NCBI GenBank assembly: GCA_945881845.1
Contig: CAMCVN010000003.1
Span: forward strand, 1-64,000
Source: Bifidobacterium breve
GTDB taxonomy: Bacteria; Actinomycetota; Thermoleophilia; Solirubrobacterales; Solirubrobacteraceae
Direction of reading: 5' to 3'
DNA: 64,000 nt
In this document: one piece after another, positions 36,747 through 45,675 of the stretch
Layout of the letters: each line of letters begins with the position of its first letter
Position numbering within the stretch: position 1 is the first letter of the stretch
Notes under the pieces: model-generated
What the model was told of the DNA's origin: nothing
The model's input: only the letters and a program-made list of their open reading frames with translations
Database searches by the model: none
Position numbers and translations under genes: made by a program

Positions 36747-37874
36747 TCAGGTTGCGGGTGACTTTACTTTGTATAGCGTAGCTGCATTCTCTCGCCCTTC
36801 ATCGCGCCAGCCCTGAACCGTACGGCGCAGCTGGAAGTAGGCGATCGCCCCGGGAATCGTTGGTAGCCAGAAGGAGAAGGCGCGGTAGGTAAGGACCGCG
36901 ACGATCGCAAGGCTGCTGGGAACGCCGAAGGCGATCAGCACGCCGATCATCCCGCCCTCGACGCCGCCAATCCCACCCGGCAGCGGCAGCAGGTTGGCGA
37001 ACATCCCGACGTAATAGGCCATCACCAAGACCGCGAACGGCGGCGGATCGCCGAAAGCGTGAAAGGCTGCCCAGAGCGTGAAAATGTCGAAGTACCACCA
37101 GATCACGGCCCCCAAGAGAGCCCCGTCGCGCTCGCGCACGATGATCAATGCCTCGCGGACACCTACCGCGACGGTGTCCGGCACCGGTGCCAGCTTCGCG
37201 ACTAGGCGCCCAAACCAGCCTGAGTCTTTGGCCCACTGTTCGATCCGGCGATCGATCTGATCTGGGATCAAGGCGCAGGCGAGCGCGAGAATAATCGCGA
37301 TCCCACCGATGATCGCTGGCACCATCGTCAGCGCAAAGACGCCGCTGCCGTTGAAGGCTCCGACGTAGAGGCCGATCCCCGCGATCAGCAGCGTGAACAT
37401 GTAGACGGCGTAGAGGATTACGTACTGAGCGATCATCCTCGTCGCGACGGTGCGGCCCGGCATTCCCGATCGACGCAGCGCCCAAGCGGTCAGGATTGCG
37501 CCGCCCGCTCCCGCGGCAGCGAAAAGCCTCGCCGCAACGAGACCGGCCATCGTGATCTGGTAGCTGACCGCCCAGTTGATCCTTTTGCTCCCGCGCACGA
37601 AGACACCGCGGAAGAGCCAGATGTAGCCGCCGAACGAGATCAACTCAAAAAGCGCGCAGACGATCAGCCATTTCGGGTCGCCATCCTGAATCCGATCCCA
37701 GGTCTTGTTGATACCGGCGATCTGAGGCAGGCCGAAGTAAAGAAAGACGGCAACGGTGAGCGCGAAGAAGCTAGCGAAGAATGCATGGCGACGCGAAAAG
37801 CGCCGCCTTGGCATCTGCTCGTCGTCAGCAACCCCAGGAGCTAGCGCGTCAACCTCGCTCTGAGGCAGCTCCAT
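36747..37874 (-). CDS. flippase-like / LPG-synthase transmembrane domain protein (UPF0104)
   Basis: 375 aa with about eight membrane helices. The motif LLPLPGGIGGVEGGMIGVLIAFG is the signature of the lysylphosphatidylglycerol synthase TM (flippase-like) family. There is no C-terminal aminoacyl-transfer domain, so a lipid-flipping or glycolipid role is more likely than LPG synthesis. The ATG overlaps the upstream PAP2-type gene by one base (TGATG), so the two membrane-lipid proteins are probably co-expressed. Confidence 0.85.
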   Translation of the reverse strand: MELPQSEVDALAPGVADDEQMPRRRFSRRHAFFASFFALTVAVFLYFGLPQIAGINKTWDRIQDGDPKWLIVCALFELISFGGYIWLFRGVFVRGSKRINWAVSYQITMAGLVAARLFAAAGAGGAILTAWALRRSGMPGRTVATRMIAQYVILYAVYMFTLLIAGIGLYVGAFNGSGVFALTMVPAIIGGIAIILALACALIPDQIDRRIEQWAKDSGWFGRLVAKLAPVPDTVAVGVREALIIVRERDGALLGAVIWWYFDIFTLWAAFHAFGDPPPFAVLVMAYYVGMFANLLPLPGGIGGVEGGMIGVLIAFGVPSSLAIVAVLTYRAFSFWLPTIPGAIAYFQLRRTVQGWRDEGRENAATLYKVKSPAT

Positions 37875-38818
37875 CAGGCTCCTTGGGCGCGGTGCTCAAG
37901 ACTCTGGATCAGTCGCGAGAGGCCCTCGGCCAGCGGCGCAGCTCGCGGAGCCGCAGTCCGAATTCCTTCGACTAGCGCCAAGCCTGCCAGCAGGTCGATC
38001 ACGTAGTGCTCCCCGAGATACACGAGCGCGAACCCAAGCGTTCCAGCGTAGATCCAAGCGACAGTTCCCTCGGCGCGTCCAACGTCGGAGAGGACGTGAG
38101 CGGACATCACCGATGTTGCGAAATGAAGGGAAGGCATTGCGGCTAGTGGGTTGCCTGCCAGCCCATCGTAAAGTGTCGGCCAGCGGCCGCGCCAGAACTG
38201 CTCGCCATATTCGATCATCATCCGTCGAAGACCAAGTTTGGTTCGCGCGACGTCGCCGCCAAGGCGACCCTTCTGCGCCGCGTACCACGGCGGCGCGGTC
38301 GGCACGAGCCAGTAGCCGATTAGGCCGAGGTCGAAGGTGCCGTAGACCATTGCGGCTGCTTTCGGGAACTGATCACGGCGCCTGATGAAGACGTACGCGA
38401 CGGTCGCGTGCGGAACGAGGAACCAGATCCAGTGGGCCCAGATCAGCACCTTCTCGGGCGTGCGTATGTTGCCGGGATCGGCGAACGTGCGTTGCAGACG
38501 AACGGCAGGGAGCTCGCCGAGCCCAAGCCAGCGATCAACCTTTACCGGGTAGTCAACGAACGCGCGATTCTCCAGCTCTTCAGGGTCATCGGCTGGCATC
38601 TCGTAGGTTGCGAAATAGGCCCACATCTGAAGGATTGACACGGCAACGTCGCGCTTCGGCGAGCGCGGGGTCGCGACGCAGAGCGCAACCGGCGCGCTCC
38701 ATGCTGCTGCCAACACGGCGGCCTTCGGAAGCTTCACGCGGCGACGCAATAGCGGCGCAGCTACGCCGACGGCAACCGTTGCCATTGCCGCAATTCGCAG
38801 GGCTTTCGAGGGGCTCAA
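37874..38818 (-). CDS. PAP2-superfamily membrane protein (Aur1/Ipt1-like)
   Basis: 314 aa. Seen are multiple membrane helices and the phosphatase motif PSLHFATSVMSAHVLSDVG with a later GEHYVIDLLAGL, the two His regions of PAP2 enzymes. The inositol-phosphotransferase-like subgroup acts on lipid phosphates. The track's N-terminal 107 residues run through the divergent epimerase gene and are not real. TTG 38818 lies 9 bases after a TATACT -10 box. ATG 38785 is the alternative. Confidence 0.83.
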   Translation of the reverse strand: MSPSKALRIAAMATVAVGVAAPLLRRRVKLPKAAVLAAAWSAPVALCVATPRSPKRDVAVSILQMWAYFATYEMPADDPEELENRAFVDYPVKVDRWLGLGELPAVRLQRTFADPGNIRTPEKVLIWAHWIWFLVPHATVAYVFIRRRDQFPKAAAMVYGTFDLGLIGYWLVPTAPPWYAAQKGRLGGDVARTKLGLRRMMIEYGEQFWRGRWPTLYDGLAGNPLAAMPSLHFATSVMSAHVLSDVGRAEGTVAWIYAGTLGFALVYLGEHYVIDLLAGLALVEGIRTAAPRAAPLAEGLSRLIQSLEHRAQGA

Positions 38819-38827
38819 GGTTGGCGC

Positions 38828-38835
38828 AGTATACG
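38828..38835. promoter_or_regulatory. shared divergent -10 element (palindromic GTATAC)
   Basis: AGTATACG reads TATACG towards the epimerase GTG (8 bases away) and TATACT towards the PAP2 TTG (9 bases away). The two start codons are only 25 bases apart, so both mRNAs would be leaderless and polymerase could bind only one direction at a time. Confidence 0.55.
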
Positions 38836-38843
38836 GTTGGTGG

Positions 38844-39824
38844 GTGCAGCTAGGCGGGCAAAGAATCGCAGTGACCGGCGCCGGTGGCTTCATCGGCCAG
38901 GCGCTCTGCCGACGCCTAACCGACGAGGGCGCTGTCGTTGTCGGCATCGAACGGCGCGCGGAGACGCGCAGCGAAGTTGAAGCGACAGGAGCGCAGTTCG
39001 TAGCCGCCGACGTGCTTGACGGTGACTCGATCTCCGCCGCGCTCGAGGGCTGCGACGGGCTCATCCACACGGCCGCGATCGTCGGCGACTGGGGTTCGAT
39101 GGAACAGTTCATCGAGGTCAATGTGCGCGGCAGCTGCACGGTTTTCGACGCTGCCGCCGTTGCCGGGGTAAAACGGATTGCCCACCTCTCGTCGGTCGCC
39201 AGCTGGGGTTACGAGTTCACGAGTGATCTCGAGGAAGGGGCCGCACCGCGCGCCAGCGGCGCTCCCTACGCCGACACCAAAGCGGCCTCCGACTACCTTG
39301 CGCTGCGACGCGGAGCTGCCGTCGTTCGCCCTGGCGATGTCTACGGCCCGGGGTCGGTGCCGTGGGCAATCCGGCCGATCGAAGCGCTCCGCGCCGGCAG
39401 GTTCGCCCTGCCCGGGCAAGGCGACGCGTTGATGACGCTGGTCTATATCGACGACCTCGTCGACTGCATTCTGCGCGCGCTGACGACCGAGGCCGCCGCG
39501 GGTCAAGCCGTCACGGCCTGGGACGGCGTACCGATCACGACCTCCGAATTCTTCGGTCGCTACGCGCAGATGCTCGGGCAGAAGAAGGTGCGCACGGCGC
39601 CAGCGCCGGTAATCGAAGCGATTGCCTTTCTCTCAGAGGTCGCTGCGAAGATCTCAGGCAACGAGCCGAGCATCAGCCGCGAGGCAATCCGCTACGTCTC
39701 GCGCCAAGCGGTCTACCCCAACACTCGCGCCCGCGAACTACTCGGCTGGGCGCCGCAGGTCGCGTTCGACGAAGGGATGAGCCGAACTGAACTCTGGCTG
39801 CGTGCGGAAGGAATGCTGGACTAA
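38844..39824 (+). CDS. NAD-dependent epimerase/dehydratase (extended SDR)
   Basis: 326 aa. It has N-terminal GAGGFIGQ, catalytic Ser-Ser in HLSSVASWG and catalytic YADTK, followed by RPGDVYGPGSVPW. The pattern is like 3-beta-hydroxysteroid dehydrogenase/isomerase or dihydroflavonol-reductase-like extended SDRs. The substrate is unknown. The GTG start fits the leaderless -10. Its TAA overlaps the TAG of the convergent C26 gene (CTAA). Confidence 0.87.
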   Translation: MQLGGQRIAVTGAGGFIGQALCRRLTDEGAVVVGIERRAETRSEVEATGAQFVAADVLDGDSISAALEGCDGLIHTAAIVGDWGSMEQFIEVNVRGSCTVFDAAAVAGVKRIAHLSSVASWGYEFTSDLEEGAAPRASGAPYADTKAASDYLALRRGAAVVRPGDVYGPGSVPWAIRPIEALRAGRFALPGQGDALMTLVYIDDLVDCILRALTTEAAAGQAVTAWDGVPITTSEFFGRYAQMLGQKKVRTAPAPVIEAIAFLSEVAAKISGNEPSISREAIRYVSRQAVYPNTRARELLGWAPQVAFDEGMSRTELWLRAEGMLD

Positions 39825-40537
39825 AGACCATCAGCGCAAGCGCGAACGAAGGAGCCGATCACGGGGCTCGCCGCGTCGCCTTCAGGGTGCCACTGGACGC
39901 CGAGCACGAAACGGCGGTCGTTCATTTCGATCGCTTCCGGCAAGTCATCGGTGACCGACCAGGCCGTCACCGTCAGTCCGTCGCCGATCCGACCAACTCC
40001 TTGGTGGTGATGCTGCATCGCCGAGTGAACCAACTCGCCAGTGACGGCGGCGGCCAATGAGCCGTCGGCCAACCGCACGTCGTGCTCGCTGCCTTCAAAA
40101 GATCCGGGATTCGGGCGGTGGTACTGCGGGAGGTCTTGGATCAGCGTGCCGCCGCGCGCGACGTTGAGCAACTGCATCCCGCGGCAGATGGCAAGCAGCG
40201 GTAGGTCGATTTCGATCGCCGCGTTGATCAGCGCTATCTCGCTGCGATCGCGTTCGATCCGCGACCCCTCGTGTTCCGGTGCCGCCTCCTCTCCATAGAG
40301 CGAGGCGTCGACATCGGGGCCTCCGGTCAGCAGCAGACCGTCGACTGCGGCGAGAATGTCGGCTGCGGCGCCGCAAGCGAACGATTCATCGGGTGGCAGC
40401 AGCACGGCGATGCCGCCCGCCTTCTGAACCGCGTCAACGAAGAGCTGTGGCACAAGCGCGGCCTCGATGTCCCAGAGACTCCAGCGCGCCTGCTCAACGT
40501 AAGCGCTGATCGCGATTAGTGGCCTTCGGTCGGTCAT
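39821..40537 (-). CDS. class-I glutamine amidotransferase-like hydrolase (peptidase C26, PuuD-like)
   Basis: 238 aa. The nucleophile Cys is in PLLAICRGMQLLNVA (near residue 117), followed by GGTLIQDLPQ, and the His-Glu pair is in GVQWHPEGDA. The GGPDVDASLYGEE segment is typical of gamma-glutamyl-GABA hydrolases. It may act in polyamine (putrescine) degradation, but no other puu genes are near. Confidence 0.88.
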   Translation of the reverse strand: MTDRRPLIAISAYVEQARWSLWDIEAALVPQLFVDAVQKAGGIAVLLPPDESFACGAAADILAAVDGLLLTGGPDVDASLYGEEAAPEHEGSRIERDRSEIALINAAIEIDLPLLAICRGMQLLNVARGGTLIQDLPQYHRPNPGSFEGSEHDVRLADGSLAAAVTGELVHSAMQHHHQGVGRIGDGLTVTAWSVTDDLPEAIEMNDRRFVLGVQWHPEGDAASPVIGSFVRACADGL

Positions 40538-40593
40538 CGTCGCAAGGCTAGAGCCAGCGCCCGATACTCGCCCTGACTACGTAGGATGAGCCG

Positions 40594-41415
40594 ATGTCCA
40601 ACTTTGAGATCGAGACCGAGTACGAGACCGTGAACCTGCTGCGCAGCGGGGCGGCAGCGAAGATCGAGTTGAACCGACCTGACTCGCTGAACGCCTGGAA
40701 CCGCCAGATGAGCGCCGATCTACTTGCCGCCTACGAGACGGTTCGCGACGACGATGAGATTCGCGCCGTCGTGATCTCGGCCGCCGGCCGCGCCTTCAGT
40801 TCAGGCGCTGATCTAAAGGACGGCGCCGCCGGTGGACTCACAACGGAGGACGGGATGCCCGACCTCGAGCGCGCACTCCATCAGAGCTACCACCCGGTCA
40901 TCACCGGCCTGCGCCGACTTCCCAAGCCGGTAGTAAGCGCCGTTCAAGGACCGTGCGTCGGCGTTGGGCTTTCGCTAGCGCTCTCTGCTGATCTGGTCTA
41001 CGCGACCGAGAACGCCTACTTCCTCTTGGCCTTCGTCAATATCGGCCTCGTTCCCGACGGCGGCTCGTCGGCCTTTATCCCGGCGCGCATCGGATTGGCA
41101 CGCGCAACAGAGATGGCGATGCTTGGCGAACGTGTCGACGCGGCGAAGGCAGCGGACTGGGGGCTGATCAACGGCCTGGTCGCGAGCGACAAATTCGAAG
41201 GCCAGATCGACGCCCTCGCTGCCCGCCTAGCCTGCGGCCCGACTCGCTCATATGCCGGTTCCAAGCGCCAGCTCAACAACTGGGTTTTTGGTCCGCTCGA
41301 CGATCAACTAGCGCTCGAAGCATCGATCCAGCAGGAGATGGCCAGCAGCACCGACTTCGCCGAAGGAGTGCTCGCTTTCGTCGAAAAGAGAGAGACATCC
41401 TTCACCGGGCGCTGA
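40594..41415 (+). CDS. enoyl-CoA hydratase/isomerase family protein
   Basis: 273 aa crotonase-fold enzyme. The oxyanion-hole segments are SAAGRAFSSGADLKDG and VQGPCVGVGLSLALSADL. Asp rather than Glu occupies the second catalytic position (VPDGGSSAFIPARIG), a pattern closer to PaaG-type isomerases, so isomerase activity is possible. TAGGAT lies 6 bases before the ATG. It is located just upstream of the oxidase cluster but with its own promoter. Confidence 0.9.
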   Translation: MSNFEIETEYETVNLLRSGAAAKIELNRPDSLNAWNRQMSADLLAAYETVRDDDEIRAVVISAAGRAFSSGADLKDGAAGGLTTEDGMPDLERALHQSYHPVITGLRRLPKPVVSAVQGPCVGVGLSLALSADLVYATENAYFLLAFVNIGLVPDGGSSAFIPARIGLARATEMAMLGERVDAAKAADWGLINGLVASDKFEGQIDALAARLACGPTRSYAGSKRQLNNWVFGPLDDQLALEASIQQEMASSTDFAEGVLAFVEKRETSFTGR

Positions 41416-41460
41416 GGCGGACTTCCTCCCGTCCGATTCCTTTATAGGATTGCCTTCTCC

Positions 41461-42705
41461 GTGCGCTCTCCGATTACCTCTCTCCCAGCCAAGAACGGCA
41501 TCCTCTTCGGGATCGTCCTCGTGTCAGCGCTGCTGATCCCAGCCACCGGCGCGTTTGCTGGCATCCTCGCGCCCGAAGCCGGAGGCGGCACACCGAACGC
41601 CGAAGCGATCCGTTCGCTCTACCTATTGATCTTTGGCCTTGGCTGCATCGTCTTCTTCGGTGTCGGCGGGTTGATGATCTGGACAATCGTCCGCTACCGC
41701 GCAAGCAAGGGCGCCGTAGCGGTTCAGGTTCATGGCAACAACCGCCTTGAAGTCGGTTGGACGGTCGGGGCGGCGCTGCTGCTTGTGCTGATCTCGGTTG
41801 TAACGTTCATCAAGCTCGACCAGATCAAGAACCCGCCGAACTCAAGCGCCAACGGTCTCTCCACGCCGCAGAACGCCTCGTTCAGCAGCGGCCCGGCAAA
41901 GCCATCGCTGCCGCCGAACGGCCGCTCGCTAAACATCGACGTCAACGGCCAGCAGTACCTCTGGCGCTACACCTACGCCGATACCGACACCAACAACCTC
42001 AACAACGTCTTCTCTTACGAGCAGATGGTTGTGCCGACGAACACGACCGTAACGCTCAGCATTCGCGCGCAGGATGTTCAGCATTCATGGTGGATCCCCG
42101 AGCTAGGCGGCAAGTTCGATGCCGTCCCCGGCTACACCAACTACACCTGGTTCAACATCACCGAGCCGGGTGTCTACGACGGCCAGTGCGCCGAGCTATG
42201 CGGCCGCGGCCACGCGACGATGATCGCTTCCGTGAAGGCCGTCTCGCCCGACGAGTTCAAGCTCTGGTACGCGAGCCAGAAGGCCTCGATCGTCGCAGCT
42301 GAGAAGCAGGCCGCCACGGCGCGCAACGCGCTGATCGCGAAGGACGCTGCAGCGCTCAAGAACGCGCCGAGCGCAGACGCTCCCGCTGCTGCCCCGGCGC
42401 CAGCCGCCGCGGTCGACGGCAAGAAGATCTTCGTCGCCGGCGTGCCGGCGACCGGCGCGCTTGCCTGCGGTTCCTGCCACGCGCTAGCCGACGCTGGCAC
42501 GACGGCCGCCGTTGGTCCGAATTTGGATACGACGCTCAAGGGTCAAAGCGCGGCGATGATCAAAGCCTCGACGCTCTATCCGAACAAGCTCATCTCAAAG
42601 GGATTCGCAGCCAATATCATGCCGGCGAACTACGGCAGCTCGCTGACGAAGGCCCAGCTCGACGCACTCGTCAAGTACCTCAATGACGCTGTAAACGGAA
42701 AGTGA
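41461..42705 (+). CDS. coxB: cytochrome c oxidase subunit II with fused cytochrome c (copy 1)
   Basis: 414 aa with a GTG start. N-terminal signal-like helix, two membrane helices, then the CuA cupredoxin domain with HSWWIPELGGKFDA and CAELCGRGHATM as copper ligands. An Ala-rich linker leads to a C-terminal cytochrome c with ACGSCH haem motif and MPANYG axial-Met region. Such fusions define caa3-type oxidases. A TAGGAT box lies 10 bases upstream. The next gene, ctaD, starts 7 bp after the stop. Confidence 0.95.
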   Translation: MRSPITSLPAKNGILFGIVLVSALLIPATGAFAGILAPEAGGGTPNAEAIRSLYLLIFGLGCIVFFGVGGLMIWTIVRYRASKGAVAVQVHGNNRLEVGWTVGAALLLVLISVVTFIKLDQIKNPPNSSANGLSTPQNASFSSGPAKPSLPPNGRSLNIDVNGQQYLWRYTYADTDTNNLNNVFSYEQMVVPTNTTVTLSIRAQDVQHSWWIPELGGKFDAVPGYTNYTWFNITEPGVYDGQCAELCGRGHATMIASVKAVSPDEFKLWYASQKASIVAAEKQAATARNALIAKDAAALKNAPSADAPAAAPAPAAAVDGKKIFVAGVPATGALACGSCHALADAGTTAAVGPNLDTTLKGQSAAMIKASTLYPNKLISKGFAANIMPANYGSSLTKAQLDALVKYLNDAVNGK

Positions 42706-42712
42706 TCGGAAG

Positions 42713-44407
42713 ATGACAACCACTTCAGCCGCCGCAAGCACGACAGCGATCCCAGAGGTCGTTACCAACTCTGCCGCGCCACGGCCAAGCGGCTGGCTCT
42801 CATGGCTTACCAGCACCGATCACAAGCGGATCGGGATCATGTACATCGTCGCCTCTTGGATGTTCCTCGTGATCGGCGGCGTTGAGGCGCTACTGATCCG
42901 CCTCCAGCTTGCGGTTCCCGACAACACGCTTCTCTCTCCACAGACCTACAACGCGCTCTTCACGATGCACGGCACGACGATGGTCTTCCTCTTCCTGATG
43001 CCGATGATCGCCGGCATCGCCAACTACACCGTGCCGCTGATGATCGGCGCCCGCGACATGGCATTCCCGAAGCTCAACGCGCTTTCGCTCTGGCTCTTCA
43101 TCGCCGGCGGCATCGTCTTCTACGGCTCGCTGCTGTTCAGCCCTGCCGAGTGCGGCTGGACCTGTTACGCACCGCTCTCAGAGACCGCCTTCTCTCCCTC
43201 CAACGGCGTTGACTCCTGGATCTTCCTCGTACACCTCGTAGGCGTCTCGTCGTTCGTTGGCGCGCTCAACATCTTCGTCACGATCACCAACATGCGCGCG
43301 CCGGGGATGAGCTGGGGCCGCGTGCCGCTATTCGTCTGGACGATGTTGACGCAGGCGATCCTGCTGATCATCTCGATTCCGGTGATCGCAGGCGCAGTCA
43401 CGCTGCTACTAACCGACAGACACTTCGGAACCCACTTCTACGACCCAACCAACGGCGGCTCGCCGCTGCTCTGGCAACACCTCTTCTGGTTCTTCGGCCA
43501 CCCCGAGGTGTACATCCTCGTGCTGCCTGGCTTCGGTGTGATCTCCGAGATCCTCCCGGTCTTCTCACGCAAGCCGATCTTCGGCTACAAGGCGATCGTC
43601 GCTGCGACGCTCGGCATCGCCGTAATCGGCACGCTGGTTTGGGCGCACCACATGTTCACAGTGCCACTGCCGTTCTTCCTGATGATCTTCTTCATGCTCG
43701 GCACGTACCTCGTGGCGATCCCGACCGGAGTCAAGATCTTCAACTGGGTCTTCACGATGTGGCGCGGAGCAATCGAGTTCCCGGTAGCAATGCTCTACGC
43801 GCTTGGCTTCCTTGCGACCTTCCTGCTCGGCGGCATCACGGGCATCTTCCTCGCAACCTTCCCGGTTGATTGGCAGCTGCACGACACCTACTTCGTCGTC
43901 GCACACTTCCACTACACGATCGTTGGTGGTGCAGTCTTCTCGATGATGGCCGGGCTCTACTACTGGTTCCCGAAGATGACCGGCCGGATGATGAACGAGA
44001 AGCTCGGCAGGGTCAGCTTCGCGCTGACGCTCGGCGGTTTCTGGATTACCTTCCTGATCCAACACTCGGCCGGGCTGAGCGGAATGCCTAGGCGTGTCTA
44101 CGAGTACGCTGACGTCAACAACCTCGGCACCTACAACATGATCTCGACGGTCGGCTCGTTCATCCTCGCGCTCGGCGTGCTGCTGACAATCATCAACATT
44201 CTGCAGAGCCTTAAGAACGGCGCAAAGGCAGGCCCGGACCCTTGGCGCGGCAACACGCTCGAGTGGTTCACCCCTTCGCCTCCCCCAGTCAACAACTTCG
44301 ACATTGTCCCGCGCGTGCGCTCAGTTGAGCCAATGCAGGACATCCGCCGGCAGATTGAACGGCAGGACCGCGTCGGTGAAGAGGCCGGCGTAGCCGCCGG
44401 GAGTTAG
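42713..44407 (+). CDS. ctaD: cytochrome c oxidase subunit I, A1 type
   Basis: 564 aa, 12 membrane helices. It has haem/copper ligands in HGTTMVFLF, GHPEVYILVLPGFG (crosslinked His-Tyr and the D-channel Glu), VWAHHMF, and AHFHYTIVGGAVF. Presence of Glu in GHPEVY assigns it to the A1 subgroup of haem-copper oxidases. It reduces oxygen to water and pumps protons. Strictly coupled to coxB upstream and ctaB downstream. Confidence 0.97.
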   Translation: MTTTSAAASTTAIPEVVTNSAAPRPSGWLSWLTSTDHKRIGIMYIVASWMFLVIGGVEALLIRLQLAVPDNTLLSPQTYNALFTMHGTTMVFLFLMPMIAGIANYTVPLMIGARDMAFPKLNALSLWLFIAGGIVFYGSLLFSPAECGWTCYAPLSETAFSPSNGVDSWIFLVHLVGVSSFVGALNIFVTITNMRAPGMSWGRVPLFVWTMLTQAILLIISIPVIAGAVTLLLTDRHFGTHFYDPTNGGSPLLWQHLFWFFGHPEVYILVLPGFGVISEILPVFSRKPIFGYKAIVAATLGIAVIGTLVWAHHMFTVPLPFFLMIFFMLGTYLVAIPTGVKIFNWVFTMWRGAIEFPVAMLYALGFLATFLLGGITGIFLATFPVDWQLHDTYFVVAHFHYTIVGGAVFSMMAGLYYWFPKMTGRMMNEKLGRVSFALTLGGFWITFLIQHSAGLSGMPRRVYEYADVNNLGTYNMISTVGSFILALGVLLTIINILQSLKNGAKAGPDPWRGNTLEWFTPSPPPVNNFDIVPRVRSVEPMQDIRRQIERQDRVGEEAGVAAGS

Positions 44408-44417
44408 CGCCGCAGCG

Positions 44418-45326
44418 ATGCCACAGGTAATTAGAGGCGCCACCGGCGCGGCCGCGCTAGCACCCTCGGCTGCGCGTCAGCTCGTTAACGACTACGTCGC
44501 TCTGACGAAGCCGAAGGTTCAAAGCCTGCTGCTGTTCACGACCGTGGCAGCGATGCTGATCGCTGGCCGGCCCTCGATCGCGCTGATCATCGCGACGCTA
44601 ATCGGCGGCGCGATGTCGGCCGGAGGTTCTGGCGCGATCAATCACTGGTACGACCGCGATGTCGATCTCTTGATGGAACGCACCGCCGATAGGCCGGTCG
44701 CGTCGGGACGCGTCTCGCCACGCGCAGCGCTCAGCTTCGGCCTTCTGCTCGGAGCAGCGTCTCTGGTTTGGCTGGCCGTGTTGGTAAACCCGCTTGCCGC
44801 CGCTCTCTCGTTCGCCGGCTTCGTCGGCTACGCAGTTGGCTACACGATGCTGCTCAAGCGCCGCACATGGCAGAACATCATCTGGGGAGGCGCCGCAGGA
44901 GCCGTTCCGCCGCTCGTAGGCTGGGCGGCCGTAACTGGATCGCTGAGCGGCCTCGCGATCTTCCTCTTCTTCATCGTCTTCTTCTGGACGCCGCCGCACT
45001 TCTGGGCGCTCAGCCTGCTGATGAAAGACGATTACGCCGCTGCCGGCATTCCAATGCTGCCCGTGGTCCGCGGCGAGGACGAGACTCGGCGCCAGATCCT
45101 GCTCTATTCGGTCCTGCTTTACGCCGTCTCCCAGCTCCCATTCTGCGCTGGCGGGCTCGGTGTTCCCTATCTGATCGTCTCGCTCGGCCTTGGTTCAGCG
45201 CTGATCGTGATGGCCTGGCAGCTCCGGCGCCGCGCCGACCGCGCCTCCGCCTTGCGCCTCTACCTATTCTCTCTGTTCTACCTTGCCGCCCTATTCGCAG
45301 CGATGGTCGCCGACGTCTGGCTGTAA
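44418..45326 (+). CDS. ctaB: protoheme IX farnesyltransferase (haem O synthase)
   Basis: 302 aa, nine membrane helices. The prenyltransferase motifs are NHWYDRDVDLLMERTADRP near residue 75 and DDYAAAGIPMLPVVRG near residue 205. It makes haem O from haem B for the oxidase. No ctaA (haem A synthase) is seen in the window. Confidence 0.96.
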   Translation: MPQVIRGATGAAALAPSAARQLVNDYVALTKPKVQSLLLFTTVAAMLIAGRPSIALIIATLIGGAMSAGGSGAINHWYDRDVDLLMERTADRPVASGRVSPRAALSFGLLLGAASLVWLAVLVNPLAAALSFAGFVGYAVGYTMLLKRRTWQNIIWGGAAGAVPPLVGWAAVTGSLSGLAIFLFFIVFFWTPPHFWALSLLMKDDYAAAGIPMLPVVRGEDETRRQILLYSVLLYAVSQLPFCAGGLGVPYLIVSLGLGSALIVMAWQLRRRADRASALRLYLFSLFYLAALFAAMVADVWL

Positions 45327-45343
45327 GCTTCAGTACTCAAGTC

Positions 45344-45454
45344 ATGGATAAGAAACTCGCCCGCAAAAACAACCGCGCCGCACTGCTGATCACAGCGATC
45401 GGATTCGTCATGTTCGGCCTCTCCTTCGTCGCTGCGGCGCTCTACGTTTCATGA
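45344..45454 (+). CDS. 36-aa single-pass membrane peptide of the oxidase cluster
   Basis: MDKKLARKNNRAALLITAIG, then hydrophobic residues to ALYVS. It has a basic N-terminus and one helix (about 12-34), consistent with N-in topology. It is hidden in the ORF track inside a longer frame (44768-45454). Its TGA overlaps the ATG of the next small gene as ATGA, strong evidence of translation. Likely an oxidase accessory or assembly peptide. Family not recognised. Confidence 0.72.
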   Translation: MDKKLARKNNRAALLITAIGFVMFGLSFVAAALYVS

Positions 45455-45675
45455 GCGAGCAAGAACAAGAAGCCCCTCCCGCGGGAGAGAAGATCCGCCT
45501 ACCCGGAGGGAGCCTTCAGCCGGTTCTGGTCGCAGTCGGGCTCTCGCTGCTGCTTATCGGCGTACTTGGGCTGTGGTACCTCAGCGTGATCGGGCTGCTG
45601 ATTATGGTTGCCGCGATCTTCGGCTGGATCCGTGACGCTGTTCGCGAGCACGGCGAACTTCCCAGCGGCCACTAG
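45451..45675 (+). CDS. small membrane protein, cytochrome oxidase subunit IV-like
   Basis: 74 aa with a hydrophilic N-terminus (SEQEQEAPPAGEKIRLPGGS) and two close membrane helices (about 24-62). The LPGGSLQPVLVAVGLSLLLI pattern resembles small actinobacterial oxidase-associated proteins. It is translationally coupled to the preceding 36-aa peptide. Its TAG is shared with the TAG of the convergent CBS gene (CTAG). Confidence 0.75.
   Translation: MSEQEQEAPPAGEKIRLPGGSLQPVLVAVGLSLLLIGVLGLWYLSVIGLLIMVAAIFGWIRDAVREHGELPSGH

Noticed and set aside
36766-36771. TATACA -10 box for trxB inside the end of the flippase-like gene
   Set aside because: It coincides with flippase codons, has no supporting -35 and a clear ribosome site makes co-transcription from upstream sufficient.
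38819-39139. N-terminal 107-residue extension of the PAP2-type protein
   Set aside because: It is antisense to the conserved NAD-binding region of the epimerase, and its composition is Ser/Pro/Thr-rich shadow sequence.
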